From contig JAHLFK010000002.1 in the NCBI GenBank assembly GCA_018883805.1, positions 16,657 through 80,656 of the forward strand: a stretch of 64,000 nt of DNA, in the 5' to 3' direction. Shown here piece after piece: positions 9,693 through 17,553 of this stretch. The notes beneath the pieces were generated by a model. The model was given only the letters and a program-made list of their open reading frames with translations, was not told the origin of the DNA and did no database searches. The first letter of the stretch is position 1. Every line of letters starts with the position of its first letter. Source of the DNA: Candidatus Limosilactobacillus merdavium. Lineage in GTDB: Bacteria > Bacillota > Bacilli > Lactobacillales > Lactobacillaceae. A program made the translations under genes and the position numbers.

Positions 9693-10910
9693 ATGAAGAA
9701 GATCGTTGTATTAGGTGCCGGATACGCTGGCCTAAAGACAGTTGTCCTCCTTCAAAAGAAATTGAAGGGCGAAGGTAGGATCGTGTTGGTTGATCGGAAT
9801 ACTTATCACTATGAAGCAACCGATCTCCATGAAGTTGCTGCAGGGAACGTTCCTCCTGCAAAGATTTCTTACCAAGCTAGTGATTTGATTAATTCAAAAG
9901 TAACTACTTTTATTCAAGATGAAGTTGTAAAGATTAACCCAGACGATAAGACGGTTGAATTAGCTCATCGTGAACAACTCTTAGACTATGATTACTGTGT
10001 TGTTAGTCTTGGCTTTACTTCTGAAACCTTCGGAATTGAAGGGGCAAAAGAAAATGCTCTGCAAATGACCAATGTTAAGGAAGCTCTTGAAATCCACAGT
10101 CATATTATTGATAAGATGAAGGATTACAAGATTACCAAGAACCCTGACGATTTAAAGATCATTGTTTGTGGTGCCGGTTTTACTGGGATCGAATTAGCAG
10201 GGGCCTTAGTAGATGCTCGTCCACGCTATGCCCAAATTGCTGGCGTTCAACCAGAAGATATTCAAATTTACCTTATTGAAGCATCTGAACGGTTACTCCC
10301 AATGTTTAATCAAGACTTAGCCGATTATGGAATTAATTTAGTTAAGAAGTTAGGCGTTCATTTGTACACTAGTTGCTTAATTTCACGGATTAAGCCAAGC
10401 ACTGTTATTTACCAACATGGTCGTGGTAATGGTGATGAATCTATGACAGCTGGAACTATTATTTGGACAACCGGTGTTAGTGGTAGTCCGGTAATGGCTG
10501 AATCTGGCTTTAATGAACGTCGTGGTCGGGTTGTCGTTACTGACCACTTGAACGATCCAGATCACGATGATCTTTACATTATCGGGGATGTTGCCGCAGT
10601 TATGGCTCCAGGTTCACCACGTCCATACCCAACAACAGCTCAGTTGGCTCTTTCAATGGCAGATTATGTAGCTGAAGACTTAACGGATCGGATCCGTAAG
10701 GGCGAACGTGCAAGCGAACCATACACATACAAGTCACTTGGTACTGTTGCTTCTGTTGGTAACACCCGTGGCTTCGGTGTTGCAATGGGACACGAAGTTA
10801 AGGGATACCCTGGTTCATTCATGAAGAAGATGATTGCAAACCGTTCGCTTCTTGAAGTCGGTGGCTTGAAGGAACTCTTTGCCAAGGGTCGTTTCGATTT
10901 GTATCACTAG
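9693..10910 (+). CDS. ndh: Type II NADH dehydrogenase (NDH-2)
   Basis: Single-subunit, non-proton-pumping flavoenzyme that passes electrons from NADH to quinone at the membrane face. 405 residues. An FAD-binding GAGYAG lies at residues 8-13, an NADH-binding GAGFTG begins near residue 160, and a second FAD motif IIGDVAA lies near 295-302. It sits 62 bp after cydC, so NDH-2 and bd oxidase together can form a minimal chain NADH to quinone to O2. An AT-rich TATACT (9661-9666) may be a -10 of its own, but no convincing -35 is seen. Terminated by the hairpin at 10961. Confidence 0.93.
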   Translation: MKKIVVLGAGYAGLKTVVLLQKKLKGEGRIVLVDRNTYHYEATDLHEVAAGNVPPAKISYQASDLINSKVTTFIQDEVVKINPDDKTVELAHREQLLDYDYCVVSLGFTSETFGIEGAKENALQMTNVKEALEIHSHIIDKMKDYKITKNPDDLKIIVCGAGFTGIELAGALVDARPRYAQIAGVQPEDIQIYLIEASERLLPMFNQDLADYGINLVKKLGVHLYTSCLISRIKPSTVIYQHGRGNGDESMTAGTIIWTTGVSGSPVMAESGFNERRGRVVVTDHLNDPDHDDLYIIGDVAAVMAPGSPRPYPTTAQLALSMADYVAEDLTDRIRKGERASEPYTYKSLGTVASVGNTRGFGVAMGHEVKGYPGSFMKKMIANRSLLEVGGLKELFAKGRFDLYH

Positions 10911-10960
10911 AATAAAATCGCGGAAGACGGGAAAGTTCGTTAGTCCGCAATGAATTTAAT

Positions 10961-11005
10961 AAGGTCGTTAGTGCTTAGTACTTAGCAAACACTAACGGCC
11001 TTTTA
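10961..11005 (+). terminator. Terminator after ndh
   Basis: AAGGTCGTTAGTG pairs with CACTAACGGCCTT (one G-U pair), followed by TTTT. It closes the cyd-ndh cassette and separates it from folC. Confidence 0.88.
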
Positions 11006-11015
11006 AATATCGACG

Positions 11016-11024
11016 TGCTATAAT
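11016..11024 (+). promoter_or_regulatory. Extended -10 promoter of folC
   Basis: TGCTATAAT is an extended -10 element without a good -35. The same nine bases precede the rodZ-like gene and nrnA. Confidence 0.55.
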
Positions 11025-11115
11025 CGTATCGATAATAGTTGTCAAAGGATCATTAAAATACCAAAGAGATCGAGTTAGTTTTCATTCTCTTTGAAGCAGT
11101 TAGGGGAAAATGATA

Positions 11116-12426
11116 ATGATAAAATCATATGCGGATGCTCTAAATTTTATTCATGGTCGAACACAATTTAAAAAAATCCCAACTCTGGATAGGATGCGTC
11201 TCTTTTTGGAGCGTCTTGGCAACCCACAAGAAGGATTAAAGTATGTTCATATAACAGGAACCAATGGCAAGGGCTCAACAGTTGCAATGATGAGAAAAAT
11301 GTTGATTGAAGCAGGATTGAATGTCGGTAGCTTCACGTCGCCATTTATCACTCGCTTCAATGAAAGAATTGAATATGACGCGGAACAGATTAGCGATGAA
11401 GATCTTACGCGGCTGGCACAAAAAGTCGAACCAGTTGTCCACCAATTAGATCAAGAATTACCAACTGGCGGTCCGACAGAATTTGAAATTGATACTGCAA
11501 TTATGTTCTGTTATTTTGCTGAGAAAAAGCCAGATCTAGTATTGCTTGAAGTTGGGATTGGCGGTCTTTATGATTCCACTAATGTTATTGTTCCTGAAGT
11601 AAGCGTAATTACAACAGTTGGCTGGGATCATATGAAGTACCTTGGTAATACTTTAGGAAAGATCGCCCACCAAAAAGCAGGAATCATTAAGAATGATGTC
11701 CCGGTAGTAATTGGTAAGCTACCAGAATCTGCACGAGAAGTGATTATTAGTGAAGCAGCTGAAAAGAATTCTCAAGTAATAGAATTAGGCGTTGATTTTT
11801 CAGCACGTAAAGTAAATCAACATGCCGTTAAACCTGAAATTGATTACCAAGGTAACATTCTCCATCATTTCCGCGCTAAATTAGGCTTGGCGGGTGATTA
11901 TCAGGTGGAAAACGCAGCAATTGCGCTTACTGCAACATGTATTGCCTTAGAACGATTAGGGATTCCGCTTAATGCTAATGATCTGAAAAAGGGACTTGAA
12001 AAAGTTCAATGGCCAGGAAGAATGGAAAAGGTGATTGACGAACCTCTAGTTCTTCTTGATGGGGCACATAATTTACCAGGAATGCAAGCGCTGGTAAAAA
12101 CCATTCAAGATGATTTTAGTGATCGTGAGGTTTATATTTTGGTTGCCATCCTAGCTGATAAACAATATGATCTAATGCTTGGTGAATTAGCAAGTCTAGG
12201 AAATGTTCATTTAATGGTTACTAACTTTGCTGGACCAGGGCCAAAACGACCAAGTGCTGATTTAACGAGTGTTATTAGTGAATTGAAAACTAAGTACCCA
12301 ATTCAGATTGCTGAGAATTGGCAGACTGGCTTTGTTCAAATGTCGCGTGAATTAAGTAGTGATGATGTAATGATTGTGACCGGTTCGCTATACTTTATCT
12401 CAGAAGTTCGACAAAATTTAAAATAA
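11116..12426 (+). CDS. folC: Folylpolyglutamate/dihydrofolate synthase
   Basis: Mur-ligase-family enzyme that adds glutamate to folates (and in many bacteria also makes dihydrofolate). The ATP-binding loop is GTNGKGST near residue 48, followed by the FTSPF segment typical of FolC; a C-terminal ligase domain follows. ATG 11116 is preferred because AGGGG at 11102-11106 is 9 bp upstream. The in-frame ATG at 11110 would leave only 3 bp. 436 residues is normal. It normally follows valS directly in lactobacilli; here it has its own extended -10 promoter. Confidence 0.94.
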   Translation: MIKSYADALNFIHGRTQFKKIPTLDRMRLFLERLGNPQEGLKYVHITGTNGKGSTVAMMRKMLIEAGLNVGSFTSPFITRFNERIEYDAEQISDEDLTRLAQKVEPVVHQLDQELPTGGPTEFEIDTAIMFCYFAEKKPDLVLLEVGIGGLYDSTNVIVPEVSVITTVGWDHMKYLGNTLGKIAHQKAGIIKNDVPVVIGKLPESAREVIISEAAEKNSQVIELGVDFSARKVNQHAVKPEIDYQGNILHHFRAKLGLAGDYQVENAAIALTATCIALERLGIPLNANDLKKGLEKVQWPGRMEKVIDEPLVLLDGAHNLPGMQALVKTIQDDFSDREVYILVAILADKQYDLMLGELASLGNVHLMVTNFAGPGPKRPSADLTSVISELKTKYPIQIAENWQTGFVQMSRELSSDDVMIVTGSLYFISEVRQNLK

Positions 12427-12441
12427 AAAAATGCAAAGTTC

Positions 12442-12480
12442 CTTTTTCTTCGTTCTGTATATATAGAACGAGAAAAGGAG
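12442..12480 (+). promoter_or_regulatory. Hairpin that buries the radC ribosome site
   Basis: A pyrimidine-rich arm ending CGTTCT (12451-12456) pairs with AGAACG (12465-12470). The helix extends through imperfect pairs into AGAAAAGGAG, whose AAGGAG is the radC Shine-Dalgarno. A short T tract (CTTTTATT) follows. It may be a weak folC terminator, a translational gate, or both. Confidence 0.55.
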
Positions 12481-12488
12481 CTTTTATT

Positions 12489-13127
12489 ATGTTAACTCAA
12501 GAAACTTCTAGTTATTTTGCAGCAGTAGGTCATATTTTGCTCAATGGCAGTAAGGAAAGTGAAGAATTATATCGCGAATTTATTCGTTGCTACCCAACAC
12601 CAAATGATTTGAAAAACTTAACGCTAGATGAAAGAATGACTTTTATAAAGAAACATCGAGGTGCTGAGAAGGTATTCATGGCCATCTTACTCGGTAAATT
12701 GGTATTGCAAAGTAAGTCAGATTTACGTGGTCACGCATATTCCAGTCAATTACTTAGCAGAGAGATGATGGATCGCCTAAGTGGTGAAAATCAGGAAAGT
12801 CTCTACTTAGTTGGGACTGATGTTCATAATGAAATCATTGATATTAAGCAGATGTTTGTAGGGGGATTAAGTGAATGTAATGTGTACCCTGATCAGATCT
12901 TCCATCGGGCCCTCCTCCAGTCAGCTAATGGAATTGCTATTATTCATAACCATCCTTCTGGCAACGTTGAACCATCGGCTGCTGACATGAGAATGATGGA
13001 GAGGCTAGAAAGAGGAAGTAAATTACTAGGAATAACATTTCTTGATTTCCTAATTGTTTCTCAAGATAACTATTACAGTTTCCGAGAAAATCAAGCATTT
13101 CAGGAGCGAAGAGACCAGAAAAAGTAA
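12489..13127 (+). CDS. radC: RadC-family JAB/MPN domain protein
   Basis: 212 residues: an N-terminal helical region resembling the helix-hairpin-helix part of RadC, then a JAB metal-binding domain with HNHPSG (153-158) and Asp166, the zinc-binding JAMM signature. Despite the name, a DNA repair role is doubtful; the biochemical function of the family is unsettled. The position before mreB is conserved in Firmicutes. ATG 12489 lies 8 bp after AAGGAG, which is held in the upstream hairpin. Confidence 0.9.
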   Translation: MLTQETSSYFAAVGHILLNGSKESEELYREFIRCYPTPNDLKNLTLDERMTFIKKHRGAEKVFMAILLGKLVLQSKSDLRGHAYSSQLLSREMMDRLSGENQESLYLVGTDVHNEIIDIKQMFVGGLSECNVYPDQIFHRALLQSANGIAIIHNHPSGNVEPSAADMRMMERLERGSKLLGITFLDFLIVSQDNYYSFRENQAFQERRDQKK

Positions 13128-13208
13128 AGAAAACGTTAATTTATTGATTAATCATTCTTCTGAAGTAATTTATTGTGTATATTAATGTTCGTATATGGCT
13201 ATTTGCTA

Positions 13209-13217
13209 TGGTATAAT
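13209..13217 (+). promoter_or_regulatory. Extended -10 promoter of mreB
   Basis: TGGTATAAT with no obvious -35, 53 bp upstream of the mreB start, in the AT-rich gap after radC. Confidence 0.55.
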
Positions 13218-13269
13218 ATGCTCGATATTAGATTAAAAATAATTTTACTAAACGAAGGGAAGAAGCAGA

Positions 13270-14274
13270 TTGCTAGGAATCGGAACCAAAAACATTGGGA
13301 TCGACCTTGGTACAGCAAACACAATTGTGTATGTTGAAGGCAAGGGAATTGTATTACGTGAACCATCAGTAGTTGCTCGCAATACTAAGACCAATGAAGT
13401 CATTTCTGTAGGTAAAGATGCTCGTGATATGATCGGCCGGACTCCAGGTAGTATTACCGCTATTCGTCCAATGAAGGATGGGGTTATTGCTGATTATGAT
13501 ACGACTGTCGCAATGATGAAGTATTACATTGAAAAAGCTCTTGGTAGCGCTAATGGGAAGCCATACGTAATGGTATGTGTTCCAAGTGGAGTTACTGAAG
13601 TTGAAAAGCGGGCAGTAATCGATGCTACTCGTGTTGCAGGCGCCAGAGATGCTTATGTTATTGAAGAACCATTTGCTGCTGCCATTGGTGCAGGTCTTCC
13701 AGTAATGGACCCAACTGGTAGTATGGTTGTTGATATTGGTGGTGGGACCACTGATGTTGCTACAATTTCCTTAGGTGGAATTGTTTCTAGTCGTTCAATT
13801 CGGATGGCTGGTGACGAAATGAATGATGCAATTGCACAATACGTTCGTCAAAACAAGAACTTGTTAATTGGTGAACGGACAGCCGAAAAGATCAAGTGGG
13901 ATATTGGTTCTGCTTCAGTTGATGCTGCCGAAGAAATGGGCTCAACTGAGGTTCGTGGCCGTGACTTGGTTACTGGTTTGCCAAAGACAATGGAAGTATC
14001 TGCTAAGGATGTCTCTGTTGCATTGCAAGATGTTGTCAATTCAATTATTGATGCTATCAAGGGAACCCTTGAAGAAACATCACCAGAAATCGCTGCTGAC
14101 GTTATCGATCACGGTATCGTTTTAACTGGTGGTGGAGCATTATTAAAACACTTGCCTGATGTAATTGCAGATGCCACTAAGGTTCCTGTATTTATTGCAA
14201 ACGATCCTCTTGATTGTGTGGCCATCGGTACTGGTGAATCATTAAAGAGTATCGATGTAATGAAAAAGAAGTAA
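13270..14274 (+). CDS. mreB: Rod-shape actin homologue MreB
   Basis: Actin-like ATPase that forms membrane-bound filaments guiding sidewall peptidoglycan synthesis. 334 residues. The phosphate-1 motif is IDLGTANT near residue 11, phosphate-2 is [10 protein letters not shown] near 158, and the adenosine motif LTGGGALL is near 286. The start is TTG at 13270 preceded by GAAGGGA; no ATG fits the conserved N-terminus. It is followed by a hairpin and then mreC, so mreCD may be partly attenuated. Confidence 0.96.
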   Translation: MLGIGTKNIGIDLGTANTIVYVEGKGIVLREPSVVARNTKTNEVISVGKDARDMIGRTPGSITAIRPMKDGVIADYDTTVAMMKYYIEKALGSANGKPYVMVCVPSGVTEVEKRAVIDATRVAGARDAYVIEEPFAAAIGAGLPVMDPTGSMVVDIGGGTTDVATISLGGIVSSRSIRMAGDEMNDAIAQYVRQNKNLLIGERTAEKIKWDIGSASVDAAEEMGSTEVRGRDLVTGLPKTMEVSAKDVSVALQDVVNSIIDAIKGTLEETSPEIAADVIDHGIVLTGGGALLKHLPDVIADATKVPVFIANDPLDCVAIGTGESLKSIDVMKKK

Positions 14275-14288
14275 TAAGTAATGGGATG

Positions 14289-14328
14289 GAGCTGGTCGCA
14301 AAACGATTTGTTTTGTCCAGCTCTTTCT
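14289..14328 (+). terminator. Attenuator or terminator between mreB and mreC
   Basis: GAGCTGG pairs with CCAGCTC, with inner pairing CAAAAC/GTTTTG. Only a short T tract follows, so partial read-through into mreCD is likely. Confidence 0.65.
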
Positions 14329-14361
14329 TATTATCTAGTAAAGTAGTGCTGGAGGAATAAA

Positions 14362-15210
14362 ATGCACAAGTTTTTTTCCAATCGACGGCTAGTTATCCTT
14401 GTCTTAATCCTTATTGCATGTTTTGGATTGATGGCTGGTTCCGTAACAATGCGAAATCGGCGAAATACGCCACCATTAATTCAACAATTTGGAAATGATA
14501 TTGTGGGTTTTGCTGATAGTGTGGTTGCAATTCCTGTTAATGCTGTTCAAGGTGGCTTTGGTTCCATTGATCAGTTGATGAATACCTATTCTGAAAACAG
14601 GGAACTAAAGCAACAAGTTTCGGAATTAGCACAAACTAAAGTCCGCGATCAGACGTTAGCAAAGGAAAATAAACAACTCAAGCAAGAATTAAACTTAAAT
14701 AAATCACTAACTGATTACAATACAATTACTGCTTCAGTTTTGATGCGGACCCCTTCATCATGGCAAAAACAGTTAGTTATTAACAAGGGACAGTCTAACG
14801 GAATCAAGAAGAATATGCCGGTAATGAGTGGTAGTGGCTTGATCGGACGGATTAGCGAAGTTAATAAGACTAACAGTAAAGTTGAATTGCTAAGTAATAC
14901 TGGTGAATCAGCTAACCGTTTTGCTGTAACGATTAATGGTTCAAATAGCCGAACAGTTAATGGAATCATTACTGATTACAACGCCTCAAATGATGAGTTA
15001 GTCATGGGACAAGTTAGTTCAAAGGCTAAAATTAAAAAGGGTACTCGTGTTATGACTAGCGGTATGGGTGGCGTTACCCCTAAAGGATTGTATGTCGGTC
15101 GTGTCACCAGAGTGGGAAAAGATGACTATGGTTTGGCACAAAAGGTATATATTCGGCCAGCAAGTAATTTGAATGACGTCAATATTGTGACCGTAGCAGA
15201 ACCGGCTTAA
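14362..15210 (+). CDS. mreC: Rod-shape protein MreC
   Basis: 282 residues. A single N-terminal membrane helix (about 9-26) is followed by a Leu/Lys-rich coiled coil (about 75-112) and an extracytoplasmic beta-barrel domain with the typical VMSGSGLIGRI and MTSGMGGVTPKGL segments. MreC links MreB filaments with peptidoglycan synthases outside the membrane. GGAGG precedes the ATG. mreD follows after 13 bp. Confidence 0.94.
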   Translation: MHKFFSNRRLVILVLILIACFGLMAGSVTMRNRRNTPPLIQQFGNDIVGFADSVVAIPVNAVQGGFGSIDQLMNTYSENRELKQQVSELAQTKVRDQTLAKENKQLKQELNLNKSLTDYNTITASVLMRTPSSWQKQLVINKGQSNGIKKNMPVMSGSGLIGRISEVNKTNSKVELLSNTGESANRFAVTINGSNSRTVNGIITDYNASNDELVMGQVSSKAKIKKGTRVMTSGMGGVTPKGLYVGRVTRVGKDDYGLAQKVYIRPASNLNDVNIVTVAEPA

Positions 15211-15223
15211 TCGAGGTGAGCAC

Positions 15224-15760
15224 ATGTACAGATTATCGCGATTAAGGTATATTTTTCCGCTGGGTTTATTTATCTCATTGTTCTTAGATGGGTCATTAAG
15301 TAACGTATGGTCGAAACTGTTTTTCAGTTACCCTTACTCAATGATGAGTGAGCTAATTTTATTGTGGCTTGTCTTGTCCTATTATTTTGAAGAAGATATC
15401 GAAATCCCGCTCGTTCCCTTTGCAGCGATTGCTGGTATTGTGTTTGATGTTTACTTTACCGGAATCCTGGGATTAGATGTTTTCCTTTTCCCGCTAATTG
15501 TTGAATTAACTAAGATTTTATCTAGGTATTTTAGTCAGTCGTTCCTAACGATTATTATGATATTCTTTATTGATATTTTAGTTTTCGTTACGTTGACTTA
15601 TTGGGCTTACTCACTTGTTGAGATTACCCATATGAATATCGGCGATTTCTTGGTATTTACGTTAGCACCAACGTTAGCACTTAATTTAGTTTATTTTGTT
15701 ATTTTGTATTGGCCAATCCAATCTTTATATACTTGGGCTTTAAAACAAAAAAAGTCATAA
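15224..15760 (+). CDS. mreD: Rod-shape protein MreD
   Basis: 178-residue integral membrane protein with about five hydrophobic helices, the size and pattern of Firmicute MreD, in the expected third position of mreBCD. A GAGGTGAGC ribosome site precedes the ATG. Sequence conservation of MreD is low, so the call rests largely on position and topology. minCD, which often follows mreD in Firmicutes, is absent; a T-box-controlled transporter follows instead. Confidence 0.9.
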   Translation: MYRLSRLRYIFPLGLFISLFLDGSLSNVWSKLFFSYPYSMMSELILLWLVLSYYFEEDIEIPLVPFAAIAGIVFDVYFTGILGLDVFLFPLIVELTKILSRYFSQSFLTIIMIFFIDILVFVTLTYWAYSLVEITHMNIGDFLVFTLAPTLALNLVYFVILYWPIQSLYTWALKQKKS

Positions 15761-15766
15761 GTACTA

Positions 15767-15795
15767 TTGACAAAGTAAAATATTGAGTGTAACAT
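15767..15795 (+). promoter_or_regulatory. Promoter of the amino-acid transporter T-box leader
   Basis: TTGACA (15767-15772) and TAACAT (15790-15795), 17-bp spacer, beginning 7 bp after mreD. Transcript start expected near 15802. Confidence 0.75.
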
Positions 15796-15801
15796 GCATG
15801 A

Positions 15802-16066
15802 CAATATCAAAAAACGAAGAACAGACTAGTAAAGAATAAATTAACTCTAAAGAGAGTTCACGATGATGGAAAGTGAATGGGTTGGTTTTCTTGAATCACA
15901 TCTGCAAGTTGACTTGTTGAACTAATTAGGCAAGTCCGGGGTAGCCCGTTATAGCGCGGAGTTTAATTATTGAACTTACTGAGGTTATCTTTGTGAGAAG
16001 GTAACAACATGAGGTGGAACCGCGTAAAACGCCCTCATAGCCAGACAGGCTGTGAGGGCGTTTTTT
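15802..16066 (+). ncRNA. T-box riboswitch, first (complete) module
   Basis: Stem I base: AATTA/TAATT with AGAGAG in the kink region, then GTTCA/TGAAC; apical GGTTGGTT. A GC-rich stem II region follows near 15935-15960. Stem III is GTTATC/GGTAAC (15984-15989, 16000-16005). The T-box is GAGGTGGAACCGCG (16011-16024). The antiterminator can form from TGAGG/CCTCA plus GCG/CGC. The terminator is a long hairpin (16028-16042 with 16048-16062) and a T run. The bulge TGGA predicts a U73 tRNA (Cys, Gly or Thr). A TGC triplet followed by A at 15903-15905, in the 3' strand of the specifier region, suggests tRNA-Cys. Confidence 0.88.
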
Positions 16067-16089
16067 GTTTCATCTGAAGGAAGATTAAG

Positions 16090-16190
16090 ATTGAACTCCA
16101 TGAGGCAGTCGTTGTGAAGCGACTGTAAAATGAGGTGGAACCACGACTTGCTCGTCCTCTTAAACTAGTGATAGTTTAAGGGGACTTTTT
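16090..16190 (+). ncRNA. T-box riboswitch, second module lacking stem I
   Basis: A partial copy of the first module, about 120 bp downstream, starting at the same ATTGAACT that follows stem II there. It has its own stem III, CAGTCG/CGACTG, with the same TTGTGA loop but different paired bases. It also has T-box GAGGTGGAACCACG (16132-16145), antiterminator pairs GAGG/CCTC and ACGA/TCGT, and a 13-bp terminator (16154-16166 with 16173-16185) followed by TTTTT. No stem I or specifier loop is present. The preserved, compensated helices argue that it is functional rather than a remnant. Confidence 0.82.
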
Positions 16191-16225
16191 GTTTAACGTT
16201 TTTTCGGAATTAAGGAGGTCATTAT

Positions 16226-16873
16226 ATGTCGTTCAATTATATTTCTCAAATTTTACCATCACTTATTCAGGGTGCTGGATTAACATTACAAATCTTTTTC
16301 TGGACATTAATCGTATCTATTCCATTAGGGATTGTTGTTAGCTTAGGGTTAACTTCTAAGATCCAACCACTTAAATGGGTTCTTGAAGTTTATGTTTGGC
16401 TGATGCGGGGAACACCATTACTTTTGCAATTGATTTTTGTTTTCTATGGTCTCCCAATTATCGGCATTGTTTTCCAACGTTATGATGCTGCCTTAGTTGC
16501 ATTTATTCTTAACTATGCTGCTTACTTTGCAGAAATTTTCCGTGGTGGTTTTCAATCTGTTAGCGTTGGTCAATATGAAGCAGCAAAGGTACTTCGGTTG
16601 AACTACTGGCAAACAGTCCGGAAGATTATTATTCCACAAGTGGTTAAGATTGTTATCCCTTCAATCGGAAATGAAGTAATTAACTTGGTTAAGGATTCAT
16701 CATTAGTTTACGTTATCGGGTTAGGTGATCTTTTACGTGCCGGTAATGTAGCAACTTCACGTGATGTTACCCTTGTTCCACTTCTGTTAGTTGGTTTAAT
16801 TTACTTAATTCTTGTTGGTATTTGTACATTGGTATTACGCCAAGTCGAAAAGCGTTATTCATACTTTAAGTAG
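16226..16873 (+). CDS. Amino-acid ABC transporter permease
   Basis: 215-residue His/Glu/Gln/Arg-type permease with about five membrane helices. The N-terminal segment LIQGAGLTLQIFFWTL and the EAA loop (QYEAAKVLRLNYWQTVRKIIIPQ, near 111-133) that contacts the ATPase are typical. The permease probably forms a homodimer. AAGGAGGT precedes the ATG. First gene of a permease-ATPase-binding-protein operon behind the tandem T-box. TGGA bulges and a TGC specifier candidate suggest cysteine/cystine as substrate; protein sequence alone does not prove this. Confidence 0.92.
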   Translation: MSFNYISQILPSLIQGAGLTLQIFFWTLIVSIPLGIVVSLGLTSKIQPLKWVLEVYVWLMRGTPLLLQLIFVFYGLPIIGIVFQRYDAALVAFILNYAAYFAEIFRGGFQSVSVGQYEAAKVLRLNYWQTVRKIIIPQVVKIVIPSIGNEVINLVKDSSLVYVIGLGDLLRAGNVATSRDVTLVPLLLVGLIYLILVGICTLVLRQVEKRYSYFK

Positions 16874-16887
16874 GGGAGGAATCGCAT

Positions 16888-17535
16888 ATGCTAGAAGTTA
16901 AGAACTTAAAAAAGAGCTTTGGTGATCGAGTAATTCTTGATGACGTTAACTTAACAGTTAAGGATGATGAAATTCTTTGTATTGTTGGTCCTTCTGGTGC
17001 TGGTAAAACAACTCTTCTTCGTTGCATTACTGGACTTGATTCTCCCGATAGCGGAACATTTTTGATGGATGGCAAACCATTCGATCCCCAAGGTACAGGT
17101 GCATCTGATCGGGTAATCGGTGTTGTCTTTCAGGATTTTAACCTTTTTCCTAACCTTTCAGTAATGGAAAACATTACCTTAGCACCAACAATGGTTTTAA
17201 AGAAATCAAAAGAAGATGCTATTAAAGATGCACAGGAATTGCTTGAAGAACTAGGTCTTTCAACCAAAGGTGACCTTTATCCATGGCAACTATCTGGTGG
17301 TCAAAAGCAACGGGTTGCTATTGCGCGGGCACTCGCAATGAAGCCAAAAATTCTATGTTATGATGAACCTACATCAGCACTTGATCCAAACCTTCGTCAA
17401 GAAGTTGCTAATATCATTCTTTCATTAAAGAAGAGTGGGGTAACTCAATTAGTTGTTACTCACGACTTGGACTTTGCTGAAGAAATTGCAGATGATTTGC
17501 TTAAAGTTAACCCGATTGACCAGAGACAGAACTAA
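16888..17535 (+). CDS. Amino-acid ABC transporter ATPase
   Basis: ATP-binding subunit of the importer. Walker A GPSGAGKT begins near residue 34, signature LSGGQKQR lies near 133-140, Walker B ILCYDEPT near 153-160, and the H-loop THD near 191. At 215 residues it stops soon after the H-loop, about 25 residues earlier than GlnQ-type ATPases. The frame is clean, so the short C-terminus looks like a real subfamily feature rather than a frameshift. GGGGAGGA precedes ATG 16888. Confidence 0.93.
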   Translation: MLEVKNLKKSFGDRVILDDVNLTVKDDEILCIVGPSGAGKTTLLRCITGLDSPDSGTFLMDGKPFDPQGTGASDRVIGVVFQDFNLFPNLSVMENITLAPTMVLKKSKEDAIKDAQELLEELGLSTKGDLYPWQLSGGQKQRVAIARALAMKPKILCYDEPTSALDPNLRQEVANIILSLKKSGVTQLVVTHDLDFAEEIADDLLKVNPIDQRQN

Positions 17536-17553
17536 GGTTAGGGAGTGGTGTTT

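Noticed and set aside
17480-17545. Frameshift at the end of the ABC ATPase (16888-17535)
   Set aside because: The short C-terminus ends cleanly, with a normal ribosome site for the next gene directly after; looks like a true short subfamily.
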